Shown: positions 42,495-51,873 of the stretch, piece by piece
Numbering within the stretch: position 1 is the stretch's first letter
Layout of the letters: every line of letters starts with the position of its first letter
Source: Tsukamurella asaccharolytica
GTDB taxonomy: Bacteria; Actinomycetota; Actinomycetes; Mycobacteriales; Mycobacteriaceae
Assembly: GCF_007858435.1 (NCBI RefSeq)
Contig: NZ_VIGW01000001.1
Location: 1-64,000 of the forward strand
Reading direction: 5' to 3'
Length of the DNA stretch: 64,000 nt
The notes under the pieces: generated by a model
Database searches by the model: none
What the model saw: the letters and a program-made list of their open reading frames with translations, nothing else
Told to the model about the DNA's origin: nothing
Position numbers and translations under genes: made by a program

Positions 42495-43231
42495 CGGGGG
42501 TGCCCGCGATGTACGACACCGAGATCGGGCACCTGCGGCGCTCCCCCGTGCGGCACGGGTTCCGGTACCGGAGCGCGAGCTGGCTCATCGACGTCGACGC
42601 TCCGCCGCGGGTCCCGTGGTGGCTGCGTCCCCTCGTCTCGTTCCGGGCCGCCGACCACCTGTTCCCGGTGACGGAGGGCGCCGACACCCTCCGCGGCCGG
42701 GTGGAGCAGACGCTGCGCGCGCAGGGCGCCGACGTCCCCGTGGGAACGATCACGGCGCTCCTCAACGCGCGCTGCCTGGGCTACGTCTTCGACCCGCTCA
42801 CGGTCTTCTGGTGCCACGACGCGACCGGAGCGGTGCGCGCGATCGTCGCCGAGGTGCACAACACGTACGGCGGGCGGCACGCCTACGTACTGGGGCCCGA
42901 GGCCCAGTCCGGCACGTCGGTGGCCAAGGCGTTCTACGTCTCCCCTTTCAACCCGGTGGACGGCGTGTACCGGCTCCGGATGCCCGAACCGGAGGCGACG
43001 CTGTCGATCGACGTCGTGCTCGAGCGTCCTGACCAGGCGCCGTTCATCGCCCAGTGGCGCGGCACCCGCCGGGACGCCACACTGAAGCGGATCCTCCTGG
43101 CGCAACTGCGCACCCCGCTCGTGCCGCTCCTCGTCGCCGTCCGGATCCGCCTGCACGGCATCCGCCTCTGGGCCTCCGGCCTGCCGCTCGTCCCCCGTCC
43201 CGACCCCACCGATCGGAAGGCGCACCGTTGA
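42491..43231 (+). CDS. DUF1365 protein
   Basis: A 246-residue protein of the DUF1365 family (Rv0448c-like). Hallmarks: 'IGHLRRSPVRHGFRYR' at the start, 'CLGYVFDPLTVFWCHD', 'EVHNTYGGRHAYVL' and 'KAFYVSPFNPVDG'. Function unknown but conserved with fatty-acid modification genes. GTG start overlaps the upstream stop (GTGA). A Met at 42509 is an alternative start. Confidence 0.9.
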   Translation: MTGVPAMYDTEIGHLRRSPVRHGFRYRSASWLIDVDAPPRVPWWLRPLVSFRAADHLFPVTEGADTLRGRVEQTLRAQGADVPVGTITALLNARCLGYVFDPLTVFWCHDATGAVRAIVAEVHNTYGGRHAYVLGPEAQSGTSVAKAFYVSPFNPVDGVYRLRMPEPEATLSIDVVLERPDQAPFIAQWRGTRRDATLKRILLAQLRTPLVPLLVAVRIRLHGIRLWASGLPLVPRPDPTDRKAHR

Positions 43232-44514
43232 CCGTCGAACTCACGTCCCACAGCTCACAAGCCGACCACCTCGGTGTCCCCGTCCCCACCGGTCTCCGTG
43301 CCCGCGTCCTCGGGCGCGCGGCCCGCATCCTGCTCGCACGCGCCGCGCGGCGCAGCGGCGTCGCGCTCGCGACCGGCGACACCGCCGTCTCCCCGGGCCC
43401 GACGATCGTCCTGCACGACCCCGACGCCGTGCATCGAAGGATCGGAACGTCGCGGCTCATCGGCTTCGGCGAGGCCTACGTCGCCGGCGAGTGGGACTCA
43501 CCCGACCTGGCCACGACTCTCACCGCCCTTGCGGAGCGGATGTCCGACCTGGTGCCACGGTGGCTGCAGTCGCTGCGCCGCCTCGCCGCGACCGCCCGTC
43601 CCGGCACCGAGATCGGCACACTCGATCACACGCGGGACAACGTCTCCCACCACTACGACCTCTCCAACGAGCTCTTCGCGGCGTTCCTCGACGAGACCCT
43701 CACCTACTCGAGCGCACTCTTCTCCTCCGCGGAGCTCCCCGACGGCGCGCCGGGCGTGACCCGCGCCGGGGAACCCGGAAGGCCGCAGTGGTCCGCGCTG
43801 GCGGAGTCGCAGGGCGCCAAGATCGATCGCCTCCTCGACGCCGCCGGCGTCGGACCCGGCACCCGCGTCCTCGAAATCGGAACCGGGTGGGGCGAACTCT
43901 GCCTGCGGGCCGCGGCGCGAGGCGCCGTCGTCCGCTCGGTGACGCTCTCCACGGAACAGCGCGCCCTCGCGCTGGACAGGATCGCCGCAGCCGGACTGTC
44001 CGATCGGGTACAGGTCGATCTGCTCGACTACCGGAGCGTCGACGGCGAGTACGACGCGATCGTCTCCGTCGAGATGATCGAGGCCGTCGGCGCCGCACAC
44101 TGGGACGAGTACTTCGCGACGCTGGCGCGACTCGTCGCCCCGCACGGCCGGATCGCGCTGCAGGCGATCACGATGCCGCACGACCGGATGCTCGCTTCGG
44201 TACGGACGTACACGTGGATCCAGAAGTACATCTTTCCCGGCGGGATGCTGCCGTCCACCGAGGCGATCGCGGCCTCCGCGCGGGCGGCGGGCCTCGCCGT
44301 CCTCGCCCGGCACCGCTTCGGCGCGCACTACGCGCAGACCCTGCGCCTGTGGCGCGAGCGCTTCCTCGCGGATCCGGACGGCCTGCCGTCGCCGGCGGAT
44401 TCGCCGGAGTTCCGGCGGCTGTGGGAGTTCTACCTCGCCTACAGCGAGGCCGGGTTCCGGTCCGGGTACCTCGACGTGCAGCAGATCGTTCTCGCGCCGG
44501 AGGCGACTCGATGA
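43228..44514 (+). CDS. ufaA1: Cyclopropane-synthase-like fatty-acid methyltransferase UfaA1
   Basis: A 428-residue SAM-dependent methyltransferase that acts on unsaturated acyl chains of phospholipids. N-terminal lipid-binding part (~1-150) ends 'NVSHHYDLSNELFAAFLDETLTYSSALF' (in part). SAM motif I 'VLEIGTGWGELCL' is at ~215. Further motifs are 'VSVEMIEAVGAAHW' and 'IQKYIFPGGMLPS'. In mycobacteria its ortholog is adjacent to sigK. The TTG start overlaps the DUF1365 stop (TTGA). Confidence 0.9.
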   Translation: MTVELTSHSSQADHLGVPVPTGLRARVLGRAARILLARAARRSGVALATGDTAVSPGPTIVLHDPDAVHRRIGTSRLIGFGEAYVAGEWDSPDLATTLTALAERMSDLVPRWLQSLRRLAATARPGTEIGTLDHTRDNVSHHYDLSNELFAAFLDETLTYSSALFSSAELPDGAPGVTRAGEPGRPQWSALAESQGAKIDRLLDAAGVGPGTRVLEIGTGWGELCLRAAARGAVVRSVTLSTEQRALALDRIAAAGLSDRVQVDLLDYRSVDGEYDAIVSVEMIEAVGAAHWDEYFATLARLVAPHGRIALQAITMPHDRMLASVRTYTWIQKYIFPGGMLPSTEAIAASARAAGLAVLARHRFGAHYAQTLRLWRERFLADPDGLPSPADSPEFRRLWEFYLAYSEAGFRSGYLDVQQIVLAPEATR

Positions 44515-44576
44515 GCGATCCTCGCACGCCCACCACGGGCCCCGAACGAATCGCGCCGCTGTGTCTGCTCCCCTGA
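44511..44576 (+). pseudogene. 21-codon vestige in place of the DUF1295 gene
   Basis: ATG overlapping the ufaA1 stop (ATGA), then 'MSDPRTPTTGPERIAPLCLLP' and a stop (21 residues; key part PRTPTTGPERIAP). In the mycobacterial cluster a DUF1295 steroid-reductase-like membrane gene occupies this spot between ufaA1 and sigK. The coupled start without a full gene suggests a deletion relic; it may equally be a chance ORF. Confidence 0.3.
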
Positions 44577-44665
44577 CCCTGCCCCGTCCCGCGGGAGGGG
44601 GGAGTCGTGCCCGGTCGGCCGTCCGGCGACCCGGTAACGTACTGCGGGACGAAGGAGGCACGCGG

Positions 44666-45232
44666 ATGACACGTGCGCGAACCGAGGCCGACGACCTGCT
44701 CGAGCGCACCGCGAACGGTGACGTCGGGGCGTTCCGCAACCTCTACGAGCGCACCGGCCGGTTGGTCTACGGAACCGCCCTGCGCGTCATCGGGGACCGT
44801 GGCTACGGCGAGGAGATCACCCAGGAGGTGTACCTCGAGGCGTGGCGCAAGGCGGCCGAGTTCGACGCCGCGCGCGGCTCCGCCGAGGCCTGGCTGGTGA
44901 CCATCGCCCATCACCGGTCCGTCGACCGGGTCCGCGCCGAGCGCTCGCGCAGCGAGCGGGAGAACAGCTTCGCCCACGCGAGCTACCAGCGTCCCCACGA
45001 TGTGGTGGCCGAGACGAACGAGCAGCGCGAGGACTCGGGCGCCGTGGTGGACTGCCTGGACACGCTCACCGTTCCCCAGCGCGACGCCCTCACCCTCGCC
45101 TACTACGGCGGCCACACCTACCGCGAGGTTTCGGAGCGCCTGGACGCCCCGCTCGCCACGGTCAAGAGCCGGATCCGCGACGGGATCGCGCGCCTGCGCC
45201 GCTGCCTCGAACCCCTCGGAAGAACGTCATGA
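44666..45232 (+). CDS. sigK: ECF sigma factor SigK
   Basis: A 188-residue sigma factor. Region 2 (~12-85): 'FRNLYERTGRLVYGTALRV' and 'EEITQEVYLEAWRKAAEFD…AWLVTIAHHRSVDRVR'. Region 4 (~130-180): 'LTVPQRDALTLAYYGGHTYREVSERLDAPLATVKSRIRDGI' (in part). Wording is very close to mycobacterial SigK. AAGGAGG lies eight bases before the ATG. It overlaps rskA by four bases, giving sigma and anti-sigma in fixed proportion. Confidence 0.9.
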   Translation: MTRARTEADDLLERTANGDVGAFRNLYERTGRLVYGTALRVIGDRGYGEEITQEVYLEAWRKAAEFDAARGSAEAWLVTIAHHRSVDRVRAERSRSERENSFAHASYQRPHDVVAETNEQREDSGAVVDCLDTLTVPQRDALTLAYYGGHTYREVSERLDAPLATVKSRIRDGIARLRRCLEPLGRTS

Positions 45233-45987
45233 GCGAAACCCCGAACAGCACCGGGAGCGAGGATCCGCTCCTCGACGACGCCGAGGTCTACGCGCTGCAC
45301 GCCCTCGACGCCGACGAACGCGCGTCCGTCGAGGCCGCGCGCTCGGCCGCGACCGCCGAGGTGCGCGAGGACTTCGACGCCCGGGTCGGAACGGTGCGCG
45401 AGACGATGGCGGCCCAGGCCGCGCGGTACGCGGTCGAGCCGCCCGCGGAGATCTTCGACCGCGTCCTCGGCCAGGTCGTCGACGACCCGGGCGTGACGCC
45501 GCTGCGCCGGCGCCGCTCACCCGCAGCGTCGCGCACGGCGCTGCGCGCCGCGGCCGCGGCCGCCGTCGTGGTCGTCGCCGTCGCCGCCGGTGTCGTGCTC
45601 GGTCGTTCGATCTTCGCGGGGTCGGATGCTCCCGCACCGTCGGAGGCGGAGATCGTGCTCGCGGCGCCCGACGCCCGGAGCGCGCAGACCCGGGTCGGCG
45701 ACGCGACGATCTCGTTCATCTACTCGCGCGAGCGCAATGCCGGCGTGGTGCTGATGAACGACGTCCCGCCGCCGCAGGACGGCACCGTCTACCAGATGTG
45801 GCTGATGGACCCGGGCGGCGGCGCCCGCTCCCGCGGCACGATGTCGCAGGCCGACGTCCGGCCGACGACGACGGCTGCGGTCACGTCGATCGACGGCGCG
45901 GCCACCTTCGGCATCTCGATCGAGCGCCCCGGCGGGGCGAGCACACCGTCGGACCGGATCGTGACGACCCTGCCGATCGCGCGCTGA
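45229..45987 (+). CDS. rskA: Anti-sigma-K factor RskA
   Basis: A 252-residue single-pass membrane protein. The cytoplasmic anti-sigma domain (~1-95) begins 'DDAEVYALHALDADERASVEAA'-like text (in part). The transmembrane helix is ~100-123 ('AAAAAVVVVAVAAGVVLG'). The extracytoplasmic RskA domain (~135-250) has 'RNAGVVLMNDVPPPQDGTVYQMWLMD' (in part). It holds SigK until regulated proteolysis, which in mycobacteria responds to redox or copper-like signals. Confidence 0.92.
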   Translation: MSETPNSTGSEDPLLDDAEVYALHALDADERASVEAARSAATAEVREDFDARVGTVRETMAAQAARYAVEPPAEIFDRVLGQVVDDPGVTPLRRRRSPAASRTALRAAAAAAVVVVAVAAGVVLGRSIFAGSDAPAPSEAEIVLAAPDARSAQTRVGDATISFIYSRERNAGVVLMNDVPPPQDGTVYQMWLMDPGGGARSRGTMSQADVRPTTTAAVTSIDGAATFGISIERPGGASTPSDRIVTTLPIAR

Positions 45988-45998
45988 CCGGCGCTCGG

Positions 45999-46826
45999 TC
46001 AGACGATCCGGCCCAGGCCGACATAGCCGTAGTCGCACCGCAACTGCGCCTCGGTGAGCGGGAATTCGGGACGCCACCGGCCGTACCGGACCAGGCCGGG
46101 CTCGAGGATCTCCGTGCCGTCGAGCCAGGAGAGGATCTCTGCCCGGGGGTGCATGTCCAGCGGAATGGAGGATCGCTCGTAACGCCTACGCATCCAGCGC
46201 AGTTCGGCCGCGATCTCCGGATGCGCGGATTCGCCCGAGACGTGCGAGAGGGCGATCATGCTGCCGGGCACCATGACGCTGCGATACCTCCGGAGCAGGC
46301 GGCCGGGGTCGCCCCGATCGCCGAGGAGGACGAACGTGCCGACGGCGAGCAGCCCGACGGGCCGGTCGAAGTCGATGAGACCGCGCGTCACCGGGTGCTT
46401 CAGGACCGCATCGGCGTCGCGGACATCGAGCTTGAGGACGCCGGCACCCGGGTCGTCGCCCACGAGTTGACGTCCCAGCTCGTACGCGATCGGCTCGCGG
46501 TTGACGAACACCGTCCGCGCCGCGGGATTGACCAGGCGCGCCAGTTCGTGCACCGTCCCACCGGCCGTGACGCCCGCGCCGAGGTCGAGGAACTGCTCGA
46601 CGCCCGCGTTCGCCATCGTCTGCACCGCGCGACGCGCGAAGGTCCTGGTCAAGCGCACCCCGAGCGCCCAATGCGGGGCCTCGCGGGCGATCTCCTCACC
46701 GGCGTCCCGGTCGACGGGCAGGTAACTCGTGCCACCCAGGAAGTAGTCGTACAGCCGGGAGCCGTTCGGCCGATCCATGTCCAGCGGGACCGTCGACGGT
46801 GCGCTGGTCGATTCGAGATACGTCAT
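45999..46826 (-). CDS. DUF574 S-adenosylmethionine-dependent methyltransferase
   Basis: A 275-residue protein of the actinobacterial DUF574/SAM-methyltransferase family. 'DMDRPNGSRLYDYFLGG' is the family opening, the SAM-binding motif is 'QFLDLGAGVTAGGTVHE', and 'MIALSHVSGE' follows. The family is expanded in mycolata and streptomycetes; substrates are unknown. Convergent with rskA (11-base gap). Start ATG at 46826; a TAGATT box lies ten bases upstream. Confidence 0.88.
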   Translation of the reverse strand: MTYLESTSAPSTVPLDMDRPNGSRLYDYFLGGTSYLPVDRDAGEEIAREAPHWALGVRLTRTFARRAVQTMANAGVEQFLDLGAGVTAGGTVHELARLVNPAARTVFVNREPIAYELGRQLVGDDPGAGVLKLDVRDADAVLKHPVTRGLIDFDRPVGLLAVGTFVLLGDRGDPGRLLRRYRSVMVPGSMIALSHVSGESAHPEIAAELRWMRRRYERSSIPLDMHPRAEILSWLDGTEILEPGLVRYGRWRPEFPLTEAQLRCDYGYVGLGRIV

Positions 46827-46897
46827 TGCAACACGCAATCTAGTCGAACCGCATCGCCCACGTATGCTGTCGGATCAGAAGCCGAGTGAGGAGGGGT

Positions 46898-48217
46898 ATG
46901 CCGGAGTCCTCATCACCGCTGGGTTTCCTCGCGCGCGGTGATTCCGTGGTCGCGCTCCTCGTGGACGAGTTCCTCCTCGCGATCGCCGACGACGTCTACC
47001 TGCCGCTGCCCGCGTCCGTGGTCCGCGCCGAGCTACTGGCCGCGTTCCAATCCGTGATCGCGGCGCTCGGCTCCGACCCCTTCGACCCGGCGGTGGGCCG
47101 CGAGGTCGGGAGCCTGCTGGTCTCGCTGCAGATCACCGTGCCCGCAGGGGCCGCGGCGGGCGGACGCGCCATCGCGACCCTGCCGGACACGCTGACCCGG
47201 GAGCCGTCGGCGGAGGTCCGGCGGCGGACGGCGCTGATCCTCGCGGAGTACGCCGCCGGCTACGCCGAGGCGCTCACTCGGCGGATCATCGACGGGCAGG
47301 CCGTCGTTCATCGCGCCGCACAGCTGGCCCAACGGTCGGCCGAGGAGGGTGAGCGGCAGGCGCAGGCACGACTGCGGGTGATGTTCGAGCACGCGCGCTC
47401 GCCGGTCTTCGTCGCCGACGAGCGGGGCCGCATCCTCGAGGCGAGCTCCGCGATGACCCGCATGATGGAGGCCAATCCGACGCTCCTCGGGCCGTCGGGC
47501 GACGACGTTCGCCCGCTCCTCTCCGACGACCCCGCCGACGTGGCAAGAGTCCTGCGGGAGCTGGCCGACGCCGACGACGAGGGCGTCACCCGGTTCCTCG
47601 AGCACCGGCGGCTGCGCTTCCTGGGCGACACCAGCGTCGGCCGCTGGGCGCTGAGCCGGGTGCCCGCGGAGGGCGACCGACCGCCGCTGCTCGTCGGCGC
47701 CGGGCACGACGTCACGGAGCTGCTGGCGACGCACGCCGAGCTCAGCCATCTCGCGCACCACGATCCGCTCACCGGGCTCCCGAACCGCCGGCGGCTGCAG
47801 GAGGATCTCGCGGCGCGGCGATCGGCCCCGGTCGGATTCTGTCTCGTGGACCTCGACGGGTTCAAGGGGATCAACGACCGGCTCGGACACGCCGTGGGCG
47901 ATCAGCTCCTGATCGCCACGGCCGCCCGGATCAGCACCTCGCTGACAGGTGTCGGCACTCTGTACCGCGTGGGCGGAGACGAGTTCGCGGTCCTCGTCTC
48001 GCCGCCCTTCCTGCCCGCCGACGCGGCGCAGCTCGTGCACCGCTCACTGTCCACGCCCATCGGACTGCCCGCCACGGACGACGCCCCGGCGCACGTGGTG
48101 CGCATCGGCGCGAGCGTGGGCACAGCCGACACCGCCGAGACGGGCTCCTCGGTGGAGGCGCTCATCGTCGCGGCGGACGCGGGCCTCTACCGCTCCAAGG
48201 GAGCCCGGCGGGCCTGA
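46898..48217 (+). CDS. PAS-GGDEF diguanylate cyclase
   Basis: A 439-residue cytoplasmic protein. N-terminal helical region (~1-155) of unknown fold is followed by a PAS-like domain (~160-275; 'RSPVFVADERGRILEASSAM') and a GGDEF domain (~285-439) with 'HDPLTGLPNRRRL', 'LVDLDGFKGIND' and an intact catalytic 'RVGGDEFAVL', so it should synthesise c-di-GMP. AGGAGGGG precedes the ATG. Its 3' end overlaps the convergent permease by about 30 bases. Confidence 0.92.
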   Translation: MPESSSPLGFLARGDSVVALLVDEFLLAIADDVYLPLPASVVRAELLAAFQSVIAALGSDPFDPAVGREVGSLLVSLQITVPAGAAAGGRAIATLPDTLTREPSAEVRRRTALILAEYAAGYAEALTRRIIDGQAVVHRAAQLAQRSAEEGERQAQARLRVMFEHARSPVFVADERGRILEASSAMTRMMEANPTLLGPSGDDVRPLLSDDPADVARVLRELADADDEGVTRFLEHRRLRFLGDTSVGRWALSRVPAEGDRPPLLVGAGHDVTELLATHAELSHLAHHDPLTGLPNRRRLQEDLAARRSAPVGFCLVDLDGFKGINDRLGHAVGDQLLIATAARISTSLTGVGTLYRVGGDEFAVLVSPPFLPADAAQLVHRSLSTPIGLPATDDAPAHVVRIGASVGTADTAETGSSVEALIVAADAGLYRSKGARRA

Positions 48218-49572
48218 CGGCGCGCGTGCACCGTCCCGGCGACCCAGAGCAGCGCTACGATCCCGGCGGTCGAGAGCACCTGGTAGCGGACGTCGTCGTT
48301 GGCGATCGCGAGCACGACGATGCCCAGCAGCACCACGAGCACCGCCCACGACAGGTAGGGGTAGCCCCACATCTTCAGCGGGAGCGGCGTGCCGTCGCGA
48401 TCGGCGCGGCGACGCAGCACGATCTGCGAGACGATGGTCGCGAGCCAGGTGACGATGAGCGTCGACCCGACGACGGCGAGCAGCCGGTCCAGGACCTCCG
48501 AACCCCACACGTACGTCGCGGGCACGGCGAGGAAGCCGATGACCGAGCTGGCGAGCACCGCGAGGACGGGCACGCCCGAGGCGTTCGCGCGCCCGAAGCC
48601 CGCGGGCGCCATCCTCCGCTCGGCGAGCGAGTACAGCATCCGCGAACTGCCGTACAGGTTCGCGTTGAGCGAGCTCAGCAGCGCCACCACGATGACCACG
48701 CCGAGGGTGGTGCCGACCGCGGGCAACCCGGCGGCCCGCAGCACCGCCACGAAGGGCTCTTTCGCGACGGCCGGATCGTCCCAGGGCAGGGCGAGCAGGA
48801 TCACCGCGACGCTGCCGACGTAGAAGACCAGGATCCGCCACACGGTGGCGCGGATCGCGCGCCCGACGGTGCGCTCGGGGTCCCGGGTCTCGGCCGCGGC
48901 GACCGCGACGATCTCGATGCCGCCGAAGGCGAAGGCCACCACCAGGAGGGCCGCGACGACGCCGCTGATCCCATGCGGCGCGAAGTCGGTGAGGTTGCCG
49001 AGCCCGGGCGACGGTTCGCCCGTCCACCCGAGGAGGTAGCCCACACCGATGATCAGGAAGAGCGCCACGAAGACGACCTTGATCAGGGAGAACCAGAACT
49101 CGAACTCGCCGAAGCCACGGACTCCGGCGAGGTTCAGCGCGGTCAGCGCGGCCATGAAGAGCAGCGCCCACAACCAGACGGGCGGCCCGCCGGGCAGCAG
49201 CCCGTTCAGGATGGCCGCCGCGGCCACGGCCTCCGCGGCCACCACCAGGCACAGCTGCACCCACCACAGCCAGCCGACGGCGAAGCCGGCGCCCGGCCCG
49301 AGCGCGCGCCCGGCGTAGTGCGAGAAGGCGCCGGGGTTCGGGTCGGCGGCCACCAACTCGCCCAGCATCCGCATCACGGCGATGACGACGAGCCCGGCCA
49401 CGGCGTAGGCGATGAGCACCGCCGGGCCGGCGAGCGCGATCCCCTTGCCGGCGCCGACGAACAGGCCGGCGCCGATCGCCGAGCCCAGGCTCATCATGAT
49501 CAGGTGTCGGGCGCGGAGCCCGGCGTGCAGGCCCGCCTCGGGCACGCTCTCCTGGCCGGTCGGAGCCGCCAT
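48187..49572 (-). CDS. APC-family amino-acid permease coupled to purL
   Basis: A 461-residue permease with 12 hydrophobic segments. It shows 'MSLGSAIGAGLFVGAGKGIALAGPAVLIAY' (in part), 'NLAGVRGFGEFEFWFSLIKV' and 'SSLNANLYGSSRMLYSLAERRMAP'. It is closely related to the permease at 26829-28211. Substrate unknown. ATG overlaps the purL stop (TGATG), so it is made with PurL; an amine or amino-acid importer supplying glutamine/glycine to purine synthesis is a possible rationale. Confidence 0.87.
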   Translation of the reverse strand: MAAPTGQESVPEAGLHAGLRARHLIMMSLGSAIGAGLFVGAGKGIALAGPAVLIAYAVAGLVVIAVMRMLGELVAADPNPGAFSHYAGRALGPGAGFAVGWLWWVQLCLVVAAEAVAAAAILNGLLPGGPPVWLWALLFMAALTALNLAGVRGFGEFEFWFSLIKVVFVALFLIIGVGYLLGWTGEPSPGLGNLTDFAPHGISGVVAALLVVAFAFGGIEIVAVAAAETRDPERTVGRAIRATVWRILVFYVGSVAVILLALPWDDPAVAKEPFVAVLRAAGLPAVGTTLGVVIVVALLSSLNANLYGSSRMLYSLAERRMAPAGFGRANASGVPVLAVLASSVIGFLAVPATYVWGSEVLDRLLAVVGSTLIVTWLATIVSQIVLRRRADRDGTPLPLKMWGYPYLSWAVLVVLLGIVVLAIANDDVRYQVLSTAGIVALLWVAGTVHARRQARRAPLER

Positions 49573-51851
49573 CAGGCGAACAGTGCGGGCAGGGTGCCCT
49601 CGTGTGCGGCGCGCAGGTCGGCCAGCGTGACGCTGAACCGGCCCTGGACCTCGACCGAGTCGCTGCCCTGGTCGACCACGCCGATGCGGACGGCCGGGAG
49701 CTCGCGGGCGGCGCACACGGCGGCGAAACGGGTCTCCTCGGTGCGCGGCACCGCGACCAGCACGCGGCCCGTCGACTCCGAGAACAGCTGGACGAAGGCG
49801 CCCGCAACATCCTGGGCCCCCTCGGGGAGCAGCAGGCGGCAGCCCGTCTCGCCCGCGAGCGCGGCCTCGACGACGGCCTGCCACAGGCCGCCCTCGGAGA
49901 GGTCGTGCGCGGCGGAGACGAGGCCGTCGCGCGACGCGGCGGTGAGCACGTCGGCGAGCAGCTTCTCGCGACCCAGGTCCACGCGCGGCGGGACGCCGCC
50001 GAGGTGGTCGTGCTCGACCTGGGCCCAGATGGAACCGTCGAACTCGTCGTGCGTATCGCCGAGGAGGTACAGCGTCTCGCCGGGCTCGGTGCCGAGGCCC
50101 GTCGGGATGCGGCGGCGGACGTCGTCGATGACGCCGAGCACACCGATCACCGGCGTCGGGAGGATCGCGGTGCTGCCGGTCTGGTTGTAGAAACTGACGT
50201 TGCCGCCGGTCACGGGGATGCCCAGTTCGACGCAGCCGTCGGCGATACCGTGCACGGCCTGCTGGAACTGCCACATCACGCCCGGATCCTCCGGCGAGCC
50301 GAAGTTCAGGCAGTCGGTGACGGCCTTCGGGGTGGCGCCGGTGACGGCGACGTTCCGGTAGGCCTCGGCGAGCGCGAGCCGGCCGCCGGCGTACGGGTCG
50401 AGGTAGGTGTAGCGGCCCGAGGCGTCGGTGGAGAGGGCGATGCCGCGCTGCGTGGTCTCGTCGATCCGGATGACGCCGCCGTCGGCGTTCTCGGCGAGCA
50501 CGGTGTTGCCGCGGACGTACCGGTCGTACTGCTCGGTGATGAACTTGCGCGAGCACAGCGCCGGCGAGGCGAGCATCTTCAGCGCGGTGGCGCGCAGCTC
50601 GTCGTCGGACTCGGGGCGCCGCAGGCCGGCGGTGGTGTCTGCGATGAGCGCGTCCATGAAGGCGGGCCGCTCGACGGGGCGCTGGTAGACGGGGCCGTCG
50701 TGCGCGATCGTGCGCGCGGGGGCGTCGACGACGGTCTCGCCGTGCCAGTCGATGACGAGGTGCTCGCCGTCGGTGACCTCACCGATCACCGTGGCGAGCA
50801 CGTCCCAGCGGGCGCACACGGCCATGAAGGCGTCGACGTTCTCCGGCGTCACCACGGCGCACATGCGCTCCTGCGACTCGGAGGAGAGGATCTCCGCGGC
50901 GCTCATGCCCTGGGCGCGGCAGGCCACCTGGTCGAGGTCGACGTACATGCCGCCGTCGCCCGCCGCCGCCAGCTCGGAGGTGGCGCAGGACAGGCCGGCG
51001 CCGCCGAGGTCCTGGATGCCGACCACGAGCTTCTCGCGGTACAGGTCCAGACAGCACTCGATGAGCACCTTCTCCATGAACGGGTCGCCCACCTGCACCG
51101 ACGGCAGCTTCTTCGGCTTCTCGTCCGCATCGAAGCTCTCGGAGGCGAGCACGGAGACGCCGCCGATGCCGTCGAGGCCGGTGCGGGCGCCGAACAGGAT
51201 GATCTTGTTGCCCTTGCCCGAGGCGAAGGCGAGGTGCAGGTCCTCCGTGCGCAGCACGCCGGCGCACAGCGCGTTGACCAGCGGGTTACCCGCGTAGGAG
51301 GCGTCGAAGACGGTTTCACCGCCCACGTTGGGCAGGCCGAGGGAGTTGCCGTAGCCGCCGACGCCGCGCACGACCCCGTCGAGCACGCGGCGGGTGTCGG
51401 GGGCCTCCGCCGGGCCGAAGCGCAGCTGGTCCATCACGGCGATGGGCCGGGCGCCCATGGCCATGATGTCGCGGACGATGCCGCCCACGCCGGTAGCGGC
51501 GCCCTGGTAGGGCTCCACGTACGACGGGTGGTTGTGCGACTCGACCTTGAAGGTCACGGCCCAGCCGTCGCCGATGTCCACGACACCCGCGTTCTCGCCG
51601 ATGCCCGCGAGCATCGTCGACCGCATCTCGTCGGTGGTGGTCTCGCCGAAGTACCGCAGGTGCACCTTGGAGCTCTTGTAGGAGCAGTGCTCGGACCACA
51701 TCACCGAGTACATGGCGAGCTCGGCATCCGTGGGTCGGCGGCCCAGGATCTCGCGGATCCTCCGGTACTCGTCGTCCTTGAGTCCGAGCTCGCGGTACGG
51801 CTGGTCGACATCGGGCGTGGAGGCGGCGTGGGTCACCGTGTCTACGTGCAC
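49572..51851 (-). CDS. purL: Phosphoribosylformylglycinamidine synthase PurL (small form)
   Basis: A 759-residue enzyme that amidates FGAR to FGAM, using ammonia from separately encoded PurQ with PurS. It has two AIRS-type halves: '[14 protein letters not shown]', '[22 protein letters not shown]' (in part), '[20 protein letters not shown]' (in part), '[15 protein letters not shown]' and 'SDATGR'-like '[19 protein letters not shown]'. purQ and purS are not in the window. GTG at 51851 follows TAAACT by six bases without a Shine-Dalgarno, so leaderless initiation is predicted; 'VTHAAST' is an alternative start. Confidence 0.96.
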   Translation of the reverse strand: MHVDTVTHAASTPDVDQPYRELGLKDDEYRRIREILGRRPTDAELAMYSVMWSEHCSYKSSKVHLRYFGETTTDEMRSTMLAGIGENAGVVDIGDGWAVTFKVESHNHPSYVEPYQGAATGVGGIVRDIMAMGARPIAVMDQLRFGPAEAPDTRRVLDGVVRGVGGYGNSLGLPNVGGETVFDASYAGNPLVNALCAGVLRTEDLHLAFASGKGNKIILFGARTGLDGIGGVSVLASESFDADEKPKKLPSVQVGDPFMEKVLIECCLDLYREKLVVGIQDLGGAGLSCATSELAAAGDGGMYVDLDQVACRAQGMSAAEILSSESQERMCAVVTPENVDAFMAVCARWDVLATVIGEVTDGEHLVIDWHGETVVDAPARTIAHDGPVYQRPVERPAFMDALIADTTAGLRRPESDDELRATALKMLASPALCSRKFITEQYDRYVRGNTVLAENADGGVIRIDETTQRGIALSTDASGRYTYLDPYAGGRLALAEAYRNVAVTGATPKAVTDCLNFGSPEDPGVMWQFQQAVHGIADGCVELGIPVTGGNVSFYNQTGSTAILPTPVIGVLGVIDDVRRRIPTGLGTEPGETLYLLGDTHDEFDGSIWAQVEHDHLGGVPPRVDLGREKLLADVLTAASRDGLVSAAHDLSEGGLWQAVVEAALAGETGCRLLLPEGAQDVAGAFVQLFSESTGRVLVAVPRTEETRFAAVCAARELPAVRIGVVDQGSDSVEVQGRFSVTLADLRAAHEGTLPALFA

Positions 51852-51857
51852 CAGCCC

Positions 51858-51863
51858 AGTTTA
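51858..51863 (-). promoter_or_regulatory. -10 box of purL (leaderless)
   Basis: Minus-strand TAAACT, six bases before the purL GTG, in the 22-base gap after cysNC. It gives purL its own promoter. Confidence 0.5.
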
Positions 51864-51873
51864 GACGGGTGAT

